From: Sphingobium sp. V4
GTDB lineage: Bacteria; Pseudomonadota; Alphaproteobacteria; Sphingomonadales; Sphingomonadaceae
Direction of reading: 5' to 3'
DNA length: 64,000 bases
NCBI RefSeq assembly: GCF_029590555.1
Contig: NZ_CP081002.1
Coordinates: 1,183,976-1,247,975 of the forward strand
Made by a program: the position numbers and the translations under genes. This document shows, one piece after another, positions 26,243 to 37,521 of the stretch (its first letter is position 1; every line of letters starts with the position of its first letter). The notes beneath the pieces were generated by a model. The model did no database searches and was not told where the DNA came from. It was given only the letters and a program-made list of their open reading frames with translations.

Positions 26243-27505
26243 ATGCGATGGGACGCGGCCGCTGGCTATCGTTTCTACGCGCTGTACGACAAGATCAGCC
26301 GCGATGACATTCTGGCCCATGCCTATGCCCAGTGTCGCTCCAACAAGGGCGCGCCGGGCGTGGATGGACAGGATTTTGCGGACATCGAGGAATATGGCGC
26401 CGAGCGGTGGCTGGCGGAACTGGCGCTTGCGCTCAGGGAGGAGACGTACCGGCCGGAACCGATCAGACGTGTCTACATACCAAAAGCCAACGGCAAACTC
26501 AGGCCGCTGGGCATTTCCACCGTGCGGGACCGGGTCTGCATGACAGCAGCGATGCTGGTGCTTGAGCCGATCTTTGAAGCCGACCTCCCACCGGAGATCT
26601 ATGCCTATCGTGCTGGGCGCAACGCCCAGCAGGCCGTGGTTGAGGTGGAAGAGCAGCTGTTCCGTGGCCGACCGGATGTCGTGGACGCCGACCTTGCCGA
26701 CTATTTCGGCAGCATCCCCCACCTTGAACTGATGAAATCAGTGTCGCGTCGGATCGTCGATCCGCGTGTGCTGCATCTAATCAAGTCCTGGCTGGAATGC
26801 GCTGTCGAGGAAACGGACGACAAGGGCCGGAAGAAGCGAACGACGCAGGTGCGGGACCGGCGGCGCGGCATTCCGCAAGGTTCACCCATCTCACCGCTGC
26901 TGGCGAATATCTACATGCGCCGGTTCGTGCTGGGATGGCGGAAGCTTGGCCTTGGGAAACGCCTCGGCTCGCGGCTCATCACCTATGCTGACGACCTCGT
27001 GATCCTGTGTGAGAAGGGCAAGGCGGAAGCCGCGCTCGATCATATGCGGCAACTCATGGAGAAGCTGAAGCTGACGGTGAATGAGGACAAGACGCGCATT
27101 TGCAAGGTGCCGGAAGAGACGTTCGACTTTCTGGGATACACGTTCGGTCGGATGTACTCCGCGAAAACCGGCAAAGCCTACATGGGCTACCGGCCATCAA
27201 AGAAAAGCATACAGCGCGTGGTCGCAACGATCCACGAGCTTACGGACCGAGCGCGTACATGGCAGGATACCACATATCTGGTGGCCAAGATGAACCGGGT
27301 GCTGCGCGGATGGGCCAACTACTTCTCGGTTGGCACTACGAGCAGAGCATATCGGGCCGTCGACAGCTACGCAGTGGTGCGGTTGCGTCGGTGGCTGCGC
27401 GCCAAATACAAGACCAGACGACGGCGAGAGGGAGCCTATCACGACCCTGAGCTATACGAGTGCCGCGCGACAATCAGGATGAGAGAGCAGCGTCAATCAA
27501 GATGA
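26243..27505 (+). CDS. ltrA: Group II intron reverse transcriptase/maturase, main piece (both ends displaced by IS insertion)
   Basis: The genuine part runs from 26261 ([20 protein letters not shown]) to 27460; the first six codons and the last 15 codons of the open frame belong to the IS256 and IS21 ends. RT blocks are clear: [59 protein letters not shown] and the active site TYADDLVIL, followed by [11 protein letters not shown] and the maturase/thumb part [15 protein letters not shown]. It would reverse-transcribe the intron and help it splice. The normal C-terminus lies beyond the IS21 element at 30102-30152. Confidence 0.9.
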   Translation: MRWDAAAGYRFYALYDKISRDDILAHAYAQCRSNKGAPGVDGQDFADIEEYGAERWLAELALALREETYRPEPIRRVYIPKANGKLRPLGISTVRDRVCMTAAMLVLEPIFEADLPPEIYAYRAGRNAQQAVVEVEEQLFRGRPDVVDADLADYFGSIPHLELMKSVSRRIVDPRVLHLIKSWLECAVEETDDKGRKKRTTQVRDRRRGIPQGSPISPLLANIYMRRFVLGWRKLGLGKRLGSRLITYADDLVILCEKGKAEAALDHMRQLMEKLKLTVNEDKTRICKVPEETFDFLGYTFGRMYSAKTGKAYMGYRPSKKSIQRVVATIHELTDRARTWQDTTYLVAKMNRVLRGWANYFSVGTTSRAYRAVDSYAVVRLRRWLRAKYKTRRRREGAYHDPELYECRATIRMREQRQSR

Positions 27506-27507
27506 GA

Positions 27508-27566
27508 ATCGCCACCTGCTGATCCGGCGTAGGGCGTAGCCCGGAGCCGGATCAGCAGGTGGCGAT
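27508..27566. repeat. Perfect 21-bp inverted repeat in the IS21 leader
   Basis: The 21-bp arm at 27508-27528 (ATCGCCACC...GATCCGGC) is exactly complementary to 27546-27566, with a 17-nt spacer. It lies between the left terminal repeats and istA and would fold into a very stable hairpin, likely blocking external transcription from entering istA. Confidence 0.7.
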
Positions 27567-27619
27567 GGCGCCCTTTTTCGGGGGCGTTTCTGATGGTTGC
27601 GGCCGGTCAGGTACTTTGA

Positions 27620-29994
<2,375 letters not shown>

Positions 29995-30101
29995 CGCTTG
30001 CCAGCGTCAATCAAAGCAGGCACCACATGAACACCGCGACGATCAGTTCTCATCCTGATTGACGCAAGCTTCTCACCCAGATCGTCGCGCTATAATACGA
30101 G

Positions 30102-30152
30102 CGCTTCGGCCTCGTGCGTCTGGCTAACGTGGCCGCGGCCCGCCGTGGGTGA
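30102..30152 (+). pseudogene. Group II intron reverse transcriptase, C-terminal tail
   Basis: Directly after the right ATACGAG copy the frame reads RFGLVRLANVAAARRG and stops at 30150-30152. Joined to the left fragment (AYHDPELYE) it gives the typical family ending LYERFGLVRL, in the same frame. This shows the IS21-type element entered an otherwise complete gene. Confidence 0.75.
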
Positions 30153-30172
30153 AGGCGTGATGTCTTGTCCGA

Positions 30173-30285
30173 GAGCCGGATGCGGGAGATCTGCACGTCC
30201 GGTTCGATGAGCAGGGAGTGGAAACGGACCGTCTGGCAAGCCCCACAGGCGCGCCGCACGACACCGCGCCACTTCCTGACTCTAC
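30173..30285 (+). ncRNA. Group II intron domains V and VI
   Basis: Domain V: GAGCCGGATGCGGGAGAT followed by CTGCACGTCCGGTTC (30173-30205), with the paired GAGCCGGA/TCCGGTTC ends and the conserved TGC triad and two-base bulge region. Domain VI: CAGGGAGTGG (30212-30221) pairs with CCACTTCCTG (30269-30278). The intron 3' end is expected just after ACTCTAC near 30285. Domain V is the catalytic heart of the ribozyme and looks intact. Confidence 0.85.
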
Positions 30286-30310
30286 CGGAATTGCTGGCCG
30301 GCGGCCATCG

Positions 30311-31219
30311 TCAAAGTCCTTGCGCTCCCATATCGCGCGGAAAAACCGCTGCCAGATGATCGATCAGCGCGCGGACGGCTGGCGGCAGGCCCCTGCGTGT
30401 TGTGAAGACCAGATGCACGATCCCTTGCAGGCTGCGCCAGTCGGGCAGGATATGGACGAGCCTGCCGGCAAGTAGGGCCTCGCGACAGACGTGATCGGGC
30501 AGGATCGCAATTCCCAGACCGTCGATGGCGGCGTTGCGCACTGCGGCCATGTCCGTGCAGCCCATGCGGGGTTCGATCCGGACGACATGCTTGCGTCCGT
30601 CCTGAGCCTCCAGATGCCATTCGAGATCGTCCGCCGCGTCATGAGTCGCCAGCGCTGGGAGGAAGGCCAATTGCTCGATGCTGCTCACCTGGTTTGCCAT
30701 GCCAGGGCTGGCGACGAGGATGCGGGTCGATGTCCCCAGCGATCGCATCGTCAGCGCGGCGTCGCTGGTGAGGCTTGCGCGCACGCGCAGGGCGAGGTCG
30801 ATCCGTTCCTCGATCAGGTCGATGGCGCGATCCGTCGCGACAAGTTGGAGCCTCACCTTGGGATAAAGGGCAAGGAAGGAAGAGATCAGGCCGGATATGG
30901 CCTCGATCATGCCCGTCGGGCAGCTGAAGCGGATGCGGCCATGCGGTTCGGCCCGCGCCTGCATGACCAGCGCCTCCGCCTGCTCCGCCTCGACCAGCAT
31001 GGCGCGGCATCGCTCGTAAAAGGCCTGACCGGTGTCGGTCACGCGAAAGCGCCGGCTGGATCGCTCGATCAGCCGCAAGCCAAGGCGCTCCTCCAGTCCC
31101 GCGATGCGCCGACTGAGTTTCGACTTGGGTTCGCGCAGGGCGCGGCCCGCCGCAGCAAAACCGCCATGCGCTACCACCTCCGCAAAATAGGCATAGTCGT
31201 TGAGATCGGTTCGCATCAT
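30311..31219 (-). CDS. LysR-family transcriptional regulator
   Basis: A 302-aa regulator with the N-terminal winged HTH (LNDYAYFAEVVAHGGFAAAG, EPKSKLSRRIAGLEERLGLR) and a substrate-binding domain from residue 90 on (GRIRFSCPTGMIEAISGLIS). It is divergent from an SDR gene 112 nt away, the standard LysR layout, so it probably regulates that gene. Its 3' end is only about 25 nt from the intron 3' end but the reading frame is intact. Confidence 0.92.
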   Translation of the reverse strand: MMRTDLNDYAYFAEVVAHGGFAAAGRALREPKSKLSRRIAGLEERLGLRLIERSSRRFRVTDTGQAFYERCRAMLVEAEQAEALVMQARAEPHGRIRFSCPTGMIEAISGLISSFLALYPKVRLQLVATDRAIDLIEERIDLALRVRASLTSDAALTMRSLGTSTRILVASPGMANQVSSIEQLAFLPALATHDAADDLEWHLEAQDGRKHVVRIEPRMGCTDMAAVRNAAIDGLGIAILPDHVCREALLAGRLVHILPDWRSLQGIVHLVFTTRRGLPPAVRALIDHLAAVFPRDMGAQGL

Positions 31220-31331
31220 CGTTCCTCCAGTGGAACGCTAAGTGCCATAATTGGCGTCTACACGCACCATCGTTCTCGCCGCATTTACGAAGGGCACCGG
31301 TGCTTCGCCGGAACTTCAAAGGAGACAGACG

Positions 31332-32084
31332 ATGACGAACAAGTTCGACAACAAGGTGGTGGTAGTGACCGGCGGCACCAGCGGCATCGGCCTCGCTACC
31401 GCAAGGGCCTTCGCGGCAGAAGGCGCTTCGGTGTTCATCACCGGCCGCCGCCAGGACGCCCTGGATGCGGCGGTCAAGCAGATTGGCGGCCGGGTGACGG
31501 GCGTGCGCGGCGACATGGCGCAACTGGCCGACATCGACCGGCTCTACGATGCCGTCCAGCAGCAGCACAGCCAGATCGACGTGGTCTTCGCCAATGCGGG
31601 CGGCGGCGAGATGGCGCCCCTCGGTTCGATCACCGAGGAGCATTATCAGGCCACCTTCGACACCAATGTGAAGGGCGTCCTCTTCACGGTACAGAAGGCG
31701 CTGCCGCTCCTGAAGGACGGCGCCTCGGTAATCCTGACGAGTTCAACCACCAGTGTTTCGGGTACGCCGGCCTTCAGCGTCTACTCGGCGACCAAAGCGG
31801 CGGTCCGCAACTTCGCGCGCAATTGGATCCTCGACCTCAAGGACCGGCATATTCGAGTGAATGCGATTAGTCCCGGCGTGACGGATACTGCAGGCCTCGA
31901 CCATCTGTTCGGCGGCGGCGATCAGGCCGAGGGCACGAAGGATTATCTGGCCAGCCTGATCCCCGCCGGCCGCATCGGCCAGCCAGAGGAAATTGCGAAA
32001 GCGGTGCTGTTCCTCGCCTCGGATGATGCCAGCTTCGTCAACGGCGTTGAACTGTTCGTCGATGGCGGGCAGGTCCAGATCTGA
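31332..32084 (+). CDS. SDR-family oxidoreductase
   Basis: A 250-aa classical short-chain dehydrogenase: TGGTSGIG cofactor motif, NAGGG, active site VYSATK (Y151, K155), and the C-terminal SPGVTD and FVNGVELFVDGGQ. ATG 31332 is preceded by AAGGAGA; the frame upstream to 31251 has no support. TGRR after beta-2 suggests NADP(H). Genes of this type paired with a divergent LysR regulator are often induced by small reactive carbonyls or quinones; the substrate here is unknown. Confidence 0.9.
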   Translation: MTNKFDNKVVVVTGGTSGIGLATARAFAAEGASVFITGRRQDALDAAVKQIGGRVTGVRGDMAQLADIDRLYDAVQQQHSQIDVVFANAGGGEMAPLGSITEEHYQATFDTNVKGVLFTVQKALPLLKDGASVILTSSTTSVSGTPAFSVYSATKAAVRNFARNWILDLKDRHIRVNAISPGVTDTAGLDHLFGGGDQAEGTKDYLASLIPAGRIGQPEEIAKAVLFLASDDASFVNGVELFVDGGQVQI

Positions 32085-32094
32085 GGTTGGTACC

Positions 32095-32141
32095 TCGAGA
32101 GCCGGATGGTATGACTGTGCAGCAGACTATCCGGCTCTCGA
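32095..32141 (+). terminator. Hairpin after the SDR gene
   Basis: CGAGAGCCGGAT (32096-32107) is perfectly complementary to ATCCGGCTCTCG (32129-32140), extendable by one pair, loop 21 nt. It follows the SDR stop by about 10 nt. No U-run, so intrinsic termination is not certain. Confidence 0.5.
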
Positions 32142-32288
32142 TCAACGCAGTGGAAGACGGAAAACCGGACTGACCGCACTTGGGAACAATACATGGGCTG
32201 CTGGACGGCTGCGATGGGGCGTTGGCCATCGGACTTGCGTCACAAGCGATTAAGGCAGGGCGGCGCTGTGTAGCCGCGCGGCGCATTA

Positions 32289-34595
32289 CTACCAGTCGAA
32301 GCGGAGCGATCCGACCACCGTCCGGGGGCCGCCGTAATAGCAGCTGTTAAGGAAGGGGCAGGCGCTGATATAGGTCTTGTCGAACAGATTGGCGGCGTTG
32401 ATCGACGCGCTCCAGCCCTTGAGGCCCAGCTTCGACAGGTCATAGCCCAGCATCGCATCGACCAGCGCGAAGCTTTCGGTATGGAAGCGCTGGAAGGTCG
32501 TCACGCCGCTGATGACCGCATAGTTGGTGGTGCCGTCCGATCCGCTGACATAGCGCACGCCCGCTCCGAAGCTGAGGCCGGACAGGGCGCCTGCGGCGTT
32601 ATTCGCCTTACCGAAATCATAGGAGAGGAAGGTCGATGCGTTCCATTTCGGCGTGCCCAGTTGACGCGTGCCGGTAGTCGTCGGCGTGCCGCTGTTTGTC
32701 GCGGTCGCGGCGATTGCCGGGGTTCCTTCGGTTATGACCGCGTCGGTATAGCTAGCGGTCGCGACGATGTCGAAACCGGGGATCACTTCGCCGCGCCCTT
32801 CGAACTCGCCGCCGCGCACCCGCGTCTCCCCGATCTGGACTGTGGCGTTGGCAGGGATGCCGCCGGTTCCCGCGCGTGGATCAGAAACGGGATTGCCCTG
32901 CCGTTTGAGCTGATAGATCGACGCGGTGAACATCGCATTGATCCCCTTGGGCTGATATTTCAGACCCGCCTCATATTGATGGCCGGTGATCGGCACGAAG
33001 GGCGCAGTTTCGGTCGCCGTTACATAGCTGGTGCCCGCCTGCGGTTCGAAGGATTCCGAATAGCTGACATAGGGAGACAGGCCGAATTCGAACTCGTACA
33101 GCGCCCCCAGACGCATGGTGAAGGCGCTCTGCACCAGCTTCGTCACCGGCGCGGCGCGGGCGGCGGCGGTTGTCGGGTTGAGGTTGAGCGAGGTCTGCTC
33201 ATACCAGTCCTGACGGCCGCTGGCGATCAACTGCAACCGGCCGATCGCCATCTGATCCTGGAAATAGACGCCCAGCTGATCGCGCTTGCCATAGGTGTTG
33301 GTGTAGCTGGCGGACAGAATTTTCAGGTCGAAGCTCGGCAACGTACCGCCATAGACCGGCGCGAACAGGCTGAGATTGGGTATGCTGGTTAGCGGATTGC
33401 TGGTCACGCCGCTGTTGAATTGCTGCACATTCTCGCCGGTGATGCGCTGATAGTCGACGCCGACCAGCAAGCTATGCTGGATGAAGCCGGTCGCGAACTT
33501 CGCGTTCAGATGATTGTCCATCGTCAGCGTATTGAAATCTTCATCCGCGCCGCCGCCGCCGCGCACGATGGTCGAATAGTCGCTGTTGCGGTTGGTGCCG
33601 GTGCCGGTCGTGGCGAAGCCCGAAGTATAAATCTGGCGGTAGGACAGCTTGTTGCTCTGGTAGCGGAAATTCGATGCGAAGCTCAGATGCTCGTCGAAAT
33701 CGTGGCGGAAAAAGGCCGCGATCGACTTCGCCTTATGGTCGTAGCGCTCATAGCCCGGATCGCCGGTATTCATGTTGCGCGGCAGCGTGCCAAAAGGGTT
33801 GGGCAGCACAGTGCCAGCAGCAGGCGTGCCCGAATAGCCGCCGCCATGGGGCGTATGTTGATAGGTGGCGACCAGGGTCAGGCTGGTCGCATCGTCCGGG
33901 GAGAAGGTCAGCATCGGGCTGACGTGCCAGCGCTCGCTGAAAGTGCCCTGCGCCAGATTGTCCCCCTTCTGCCAGCCTGCGACCAGACGGGCCCTCAGTC
34001 GTCCTTCGGCATCGAGCAGCTGATTGACGTCTCCCGCGAAGCGGAACGTGTCATAATTGCCGATCTGCCCTTCGAACCGGCCGAAAGTGGTCGCTTCGGG
34101 CATCTTGCTGGTCAAATTGACCAGGCCGCCGGGTGTGGAATTGCCATAGAGAACGGAGGCGGGGCCCTTCACCACGTCGATATGGTCGATGCGGTTGAAA
34201 TCGATCTGCGGCGTGGAATAGGGGCCTGCGATCAGGCGCATGCCGTCCAGAAAGACGCCGGGGGAAAAACCGCGCAGCACCAACTGGTCGTAACGGGTCG
34301 CCAGTGCGCCGCGCTGGTTGGTCGATACGCCCGCGACATAGCCCAGCGCCTCGTTGATCGACAGCGCGTTGCGGCGGGTCAGTTCTTCCCGGTCGATGAT
34401 GGTGATGCTCTGCGGGGTGGCGATCAGCGGCGTATCCGTCTTGGTTCCGGTGCTCGCCTTGCTGTCGTTGATGCCGGTGACGATGATGGTGTCGGCATTA
34501 GCTTCGGCGGACTCCTCCGCATTGGCGAGGCCGGACGCCAGCAACTGAGCCACGGCCGTCGCTGCCAGCAACGCGGCCCGCTGATGATATCGCAT
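32289..34595 (-). CDS. TonB-dependent siderophore receptor
   Basis: A 768-aa outer-membrane receptor of the ferrichrome/ferric-siderophore class: signal peptide (LLAATAVAQLLASGLANA), TonB box region DTIIVTG, plug with TPQSITIIDREELTRRNALS, LRGFSPGVFLDGMRLIAGPY and VKGPASVLYGNSTPGGLVNL, then the barrel ending in GSLRFDW. Start ATG 34595 begins the signal peptide; the open frame extends further upstream without support. A Fur-box-like palindrome 18 nt upstream indicates iron repression. A DUF3649 gene diverges from it, as in many siderophore loci. Confidence 0.93.
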   Translation of the reverse strand: MRYHQRAALLAATAVAQLLASGLANAEESAEANADTIIVTGINDSKASTGTKTDTPLIATPQSITIIDREELTRRNALSINEALGYVAGVSTNQRGALATRYDQLVLRGFSPGVFLDGMRLIAGPYSTPQIDFNRIDHIDVVKGPASVLYGNSTPGGLVNLTSKMPEATTFGRFEGQIGNYDTFRFAGDVNQLLDAEGRLRARLVAGWQKGDNLAQGTFSERWHVSPMLTFSPDDATSLTLVATYQHTPHGGGYSGTPAAGTVLPNPFGTLPRNMNTGDPGYERYDHKAKSIAAFFRHDFDEHLSFASNFRYQSNKLSYRQIYTSGFATTGTGTNRNSDYSTIVRGGGGADEDFNTLTMDNHLNAKFATGFIQHSLLVGVDYQRITGENVQQFNSGVTSNPLTSIPNLSLFAPVYGGTLPSFDLKILSASYTNTYGKRDQLGVYFQDQMAIGRLQLIASGRQDWYEQTSLNLNPTTAAARAAPVTKLVQSAFTMRLGALYEFEFGLSPYVSYSESFEPQAGTSYVTATETAPFVPITGHQYEAGLKYQPKGINAMFTASIYQLKRQGNPVSDPRAGTGGIPANATVQIGETRVRGGEFEGRGEVIPGFDIVATASYTDAVITEGTPAIAATATNSGTPTTTGTRQLGTPKWNASTFLSYDFGKANNAAGALSGLSFGAGVRYVSGSDGTTNYAVISGVTTFQRFHTESFALVDAMLGYDLSKLGLKGWSASINAANLFDKTYISACPFLNSCYYGGPRTVVGSLRFDW

Positions 34596-34612
34596 GTATC
34601 CCCCTCTTGATT

Positions 34613-34631
34613 GCGAATGATAATGATTCGC
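34613..34631. promoter_or_regulatory. Fur box between the siderophore receptor and the DUF3649 gene
   Basis: GCGAATGATAATGATTCGC has complementary outer 6-bp arms (GCGAAT/ATTCGC) and contains the GATAATGAT core of the classical Fur site GATAATGATAATCATTATC. It lies 18 nt upstream of the receptor and 17 nt upstream of the divergent gene, so both are probably iron-repressed. Confidence 0.75.
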
Positions 34632-34647
34632 GATTGCCTCTAGAGTC

Positions 34648-34998
34648 ATGTCTCGCCATGCGCAAGCGCACAAGTCACAGGGGACCGGCGTGAACAGCCA
34701 AAGCCTATTACCGTCTTTTCTGTCGTCGCGTTGCGCCTGGCGCATGACGGCCCGCTGCGTCACGGCGCTGGTTGGGGGCTATGCGGCGGCGGCAGGCCTT
34801 GCTTCGCTGGGCAGCCGCCTGCTGCCGATCGCACGGGTCGAAGCGACGCTCTGGGGTATGATCCTGTCTTTTCTGATCTTCGCTTCGCTGGGTCTGTGGA
34901 CCTTTCATGAGCAGCGTCTGTGGAAGGTCGCGCGGGTCATCTGGGGCAGCGCGCTGCTGTCCGTCGGGATCGTCATGGCGATGGGGATACGGCCATGA
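34648..34998 (+). CDS. DUF3649-type inner-membrane protein of iron-uptake loci
   Basis: A 116-aa protein with three predicted membrane segments (CVTALVGGYAAAAGLASLGS, VEATLWGMILSFLIFASLGL, GSALLSVGIVMAMGI). The pattern R..A...GGYA..A and E..L.G..L.FL..A resembles DUF3649, a small membrane protein found next to siderophore receptors and PepSY reductases. The first ~20 residues before MTARCV may be too long. The stop overlaps the start of a PepSY-type gene (ATGA), of which only the first codons remain. Confidence 0.7.
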   Translation: MSRHAQAHKSQGTGVNSQSLLPSFLSSRCAWRMTARCVTALVGGYAAAAGLASLGSRLLPIARVEATLWGMILSFLIFASLGLWTFHEQRLWKVARVIWGSALLSVGIVMAMGIRP

Positions 34999-35045
34999 GC
35001 AAAGCCGTTTTGGACGAAAAGGGTCTGCGCCAGTCGATGGCGTGG
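34995..35045 (+). pseudogene. PepSY-associated membrane protein, first 17 codons only
   Basis: MSKAVLDEKGLRQSMAW is the usual beginning of PepSY TM-type ferrisiderophore reductases (next expected: a LHxWxGL helix). Immediately after, the frame turns into RQCRGSERGRR with no membrane segment and soon ends. The ATGA overlap with the DUF3649 gene shows it was once part of this operon. The break marks a deletion or rearrangement junction close to 35045. Confidence 0.6.
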
Positions 35046-35493
35046 CGGCAATGCCGGGGTTCGGAACGAGGACGCAGGGTCCTCGCGAGCAAAGTCTTAA
35101 CTTCACCCGGCCCGCCGATGATCTCTTCCTGCTTGTGTTTCTTCTTCGGTATTCAATGTCGTGCCCCTCAGCGGAGACAGAGATCGTGTCGCTAAGCCAC
35201 AAGGCACTTGCGATTGTGCCGGATCGCCGCTGTTTCCTGGCGGAATGCTGCCCATTTAATATCGGCAAACAGGCGGGCGGATGAGTTGCCCGTCGGGAGG
35301 TCATGAAAAAGCCCCCAGCTGATGCTGGGGGCCAAGGTTCAGGGGTCAGCGGCATGGGGAGGGGGAGGAACCGCTGACCAGGACGGATTAACCCTCGCGT
35401 GCGTCCCGCGAATTTCAGAATATGTCCGAAGCCCTATTCTAGAAGGGACCTGGGGAAATCCTGGAGCCGTGGGATGCACCGATATCTCCTGGC
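35046..35493. other. Intergenic stretch between the broken iron locus and the chemotaxis/flagellar block
   Basis: No gene seen. It contains the terminator of the chemoreceptor gene (35306-35333) and another hairpin, GGTCAGCGG/CCGCTGACC, at about 35345-35380. The left part presumably includes the junction that removed the rest of the PepSY gene. Confidence 0.5.
35306..35333 (-). terminator. Rho-independent terminator (minus strand)
   Basis: GCCCCCAGC (35311-35319) pairs with GCTGGGGGC (35324-35332) over a 4-nt loop; the AAAAA at 35306-35310 becomes a U-run on the minus strand. It lies about 160 nt after the chemoreceptor stop. Confidence 0.8.
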
Positions 35494-37347
35494 TCAGAAA
35501 TCCAGCCAGTCGTCTGCGGTGGCGCGCGCGCTCAGCGGCTTGGGCGCGCTGTTTGCGGCAGGCGCGAAGCTGACCGGGGCAGGGCGGTTGGCGGACGCGG
35601 CCGCGCGTCCCGGATTGTCGCCGATGCTGAACATGGAAGCGCGATCGGCCAGTGCGGTCACCTCGCTGCTCAGGTTGCGTGCGGCGGCCGATGTTTGCTC
35701 AACCATAGCGGCATTTTGCTGCGTGGCCTGATCCATCGTTCCAATGGCGGCGCTGATCTGAGTGATGGTCGAGGACTGAGCCTGGTTGTCGGTAGCGATG
35801 TCGCTCAGCAGCGTATGGACCTCGGACACATCGGCAGAGATATTCTGCAGCGCGCCGTCGACCTTTTGGACTGCACCGACGGCGGTGCCGATGTCGGTCT
35901 GGGTTGCGGTCAGCTGCTCACGGGCACGCTTTGCTTCTTCCTCGGAGCGCATGGCAAGTGCGGACACGAGGTCAGCCACCACCGCGAAGCCACGACCCGC
36001 ATCGCCGGCACGGCCCGCCTCGACGGCGGCGTTCATGGCCAGAACGCGCGTCTGGAAAGCGATCTTGTCCAGGCCCTCGATCACGCTGTCGATACCCTTG
36101 GCGCTTTCGCTGACCCGGCCCATGGCTTGCACTGCCTCGTCGGCGATGCTGCGGCCCGAATCGACCACCGCCATGGCGCCATCAGCGCGCTGTACGGTGC
36201 GGCTGGCAGCGGCTGCAGTGGCGCGCAACCGGCCGTCCATCTGCGTGATCGCCGCAGACGTTTCTTCCAAGCTCGCGGCATTGCTTTCGGTGCGACGCGC
36301 CAGATCCTCTGATGCCTGGGCGATTTCGCCCGATCCGGTGCGGATGGCGACAGCGCTTTCGGCGACGGCTCCGATCAGTTCGCGTAGCGAGCCGAGCGCG
36401 GCATTGAAATTGGTTTTGAGTTCGGCATAGGCTGGTGGGAAATCAGCGTTGATCGTGCGGCTCAGATCACCCTCGGTCATCGCCGAGAGGCTGTCGCGAA
36501 GGGCCGTGGTTACGATGCGCTGTTCGGCTGCAGCGCGCGAGTCGGCTTCCGCTCGGGCTTCGGCAGCCGCCCGGAAATGGTCGAGCGCACCGGCAATGTC
36601 GCCGATCTCGTCTTTGCGATCGCGATAGGGAATGTCGGCCTTGCCACCTTCGGCCAGGGTGGTTGTGACGGACGCGATGCGCGACATGGGCAGCGCGACA
36701 GAGCGGTTGATGACGAACCAGATTGCTGCGATGCCGGCCAGGCTCGCCAGTGCTAGCAGAACGGACAGCATGATAGCGGAGGCAGCGGTCGCCGACCCTG
36801 CTTCGGCCGCCTTGCTGGATCGTGCGCGCGACATGTCGATCAGCTTCTCGGTCTGGTCGATGACCGCGCGCGAGCGCGTCTTGCCCTCATCCTTTATGAG
36901 CGCCATGGCTCCGGCCAGATCCCCGTCGGTGCGCAGGGCGAAGATATCCTCGTTGGTCTGGTTCAGGTCGGCGACCTTCTGACGCAGCGAGTCGACTTCC
37001 GCCTTGAAATCGTCGCCCGCAACCTGTGCGTAGGCTTCGATGGACTTGGCGAGCTTGTCAGCGCCCTTGTCGAGCCGTTCGCGCAGGTTGGCTTCTTCCT
37101 TCCCGTCCACCGCGTTGTAGTAGCTATAGACGACGATCCGCTGTTCCTTGACATTGCCCATGATGTCGGTGAGGCCGGACATGCCGGCCAGACCGCGGCT
37201 GAGATGCCGCTGCGCGACTGCGTCGAGTTCCTTGGTCGAATAATAGCCGTTGAAGCCGACCACGCAGAGGAGGAGGCCGAGAAGTGAGAAGGCGGCGAGC
37301 AGCTTTTTGGGCAGCCGCCAATTATCGAGAATTGCAATCATATCCAT
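35494..37347 (-). CDS. Methyl-accepting chemotaxis protein
   Basis: A 617-aa chemoreceptor: transmembrane helix near residues 15-33 ([20 protein letters not shown]), a four-helix periplasmic sensor, second membrane helix near residues 195-215, HAMP domain ([20 protein letters not shown]), a second HAMP-like segment ([10 protein letters not shown]) and the signalling domain. The hairpin tip reads [20 protein letters not shown] then [18 protein letters not shown], differing at several positions from the near-universal FQTNLLALNAAIEAARAGE...DEVR.LA.RS. The C-terminus ends DDWLDF. Start 37347 (MDMIAIL) or 37341. It is the last gene before the flagellin on this strand, with its own terminator. Confidence 0.93.
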   Translation of the reverse strand: MDMIAILDNWRLPKKLLAAFSLLGLLLCVVGFNGYYSTKELDAVAQRHLSRGLAGMSGLTDIMGNVKEQRIVVYSYYNAVDGKEEANLRERLDKGADKLAKSIEAYAQVAGDDFKAEVDSLRQKVADLNQTNEDIFALRTDGDLAGAMALIKDEGKTRSRAVIDQTEKLIDMSRARSSKAAEAGSATAASAIMLSVLLALASLAGIAAIWFVINRSVALPMSRIASVTTTLAEGGKADIPYRDRKDEIGDIAGALDHFRAAAEARAEADSRAAAEQRIVTTALRDSLSAMTEGDLSRTINADFPPAYAELKTNFNAALGSLRELIGAVAESAVAIRTGSGEIAQASEDLARRTESNAASLEETSAAITQMDGRLRATAAAASRTVQRADGAMAVVDSGRSIADEAVQAMGRVSESAKGIDSVIEGLDKIAFQTRVLAMNAAVEAGRAGDAGRGFAVVADLVSALAMRSEEEAKRAREQLTATQTDIGTAVGAVQKVDGALQNISADVSEVHTLLSDIATDNQAQSSTITQISAAIGTMDQATQQNAAMVEQTSAAARNLSSEVTALADRASMFSIGDNPGRAAASANRPAPVSFAPAANSAPKPLSARATADDWLDF

Positions 37348-37439
37348 TCCATTTCCAGATGGTTGATCAGTCGTGCGCAGCCGGGATCCGATCAGCGGCG
37401 CGAGGCGGAAGAGAGGCTGCCCAAGGGGGGCGTGGCGCG

Positions 37440-37470
37440 AAAAAGGCCGGGATGGCGAACCATCCCGGCC
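37440..37470 (-). terminator. Rho-independent terminator of the flagellin gene
   Basis: GGCCGGGATGG (37445-37455) pairs perfectly with CCATCCCGGCC (37460-37470) around a CGAA loop; AAAAA at 37440-37444 gives a U-run on the minus strand. Located about 50 nt past the fliC stop. Confidence 0.88.
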
Positions 37471-37521
37471 TCCCGGACGATCGGCCCTTCTGTCTTGGGG
37501 GGCGGAAGGGCCGGCTGGACC

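Larger units (their letters stand above)
24833..26260 (-). mobile_element. IS256-family insertion sequence with 9-bp target duplication
   Basis: The element is bounded by GCTGGCTAT direct repeats at 24824-24832 and 26261-26269. Its ends form an imperfect terminal inverted repeat: the left end ends in ATGGTGTAACAGCG (24846-24859) and the right end in the complement CGCTGTTACACCAT (26231-26244), with about 13 less conserved bases outside. Length 1428 bp, one transposase gene on the minus strand. It splits the intron reverse transcriptase gene after codon GCTGGCTAT (AGY). Confidence 0.85.

Noticed and set aside
32096..32140. Resemblance of the SDR hairpin to intron domain V (both contain GAGAGCCGGATG)
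   Set aside because: Only the first 12 bases agree; the conserved TGCGGG and CTGCACG parts of domain V are absent and the hairpin is a simple perfect stem, so it is not a second intron end.
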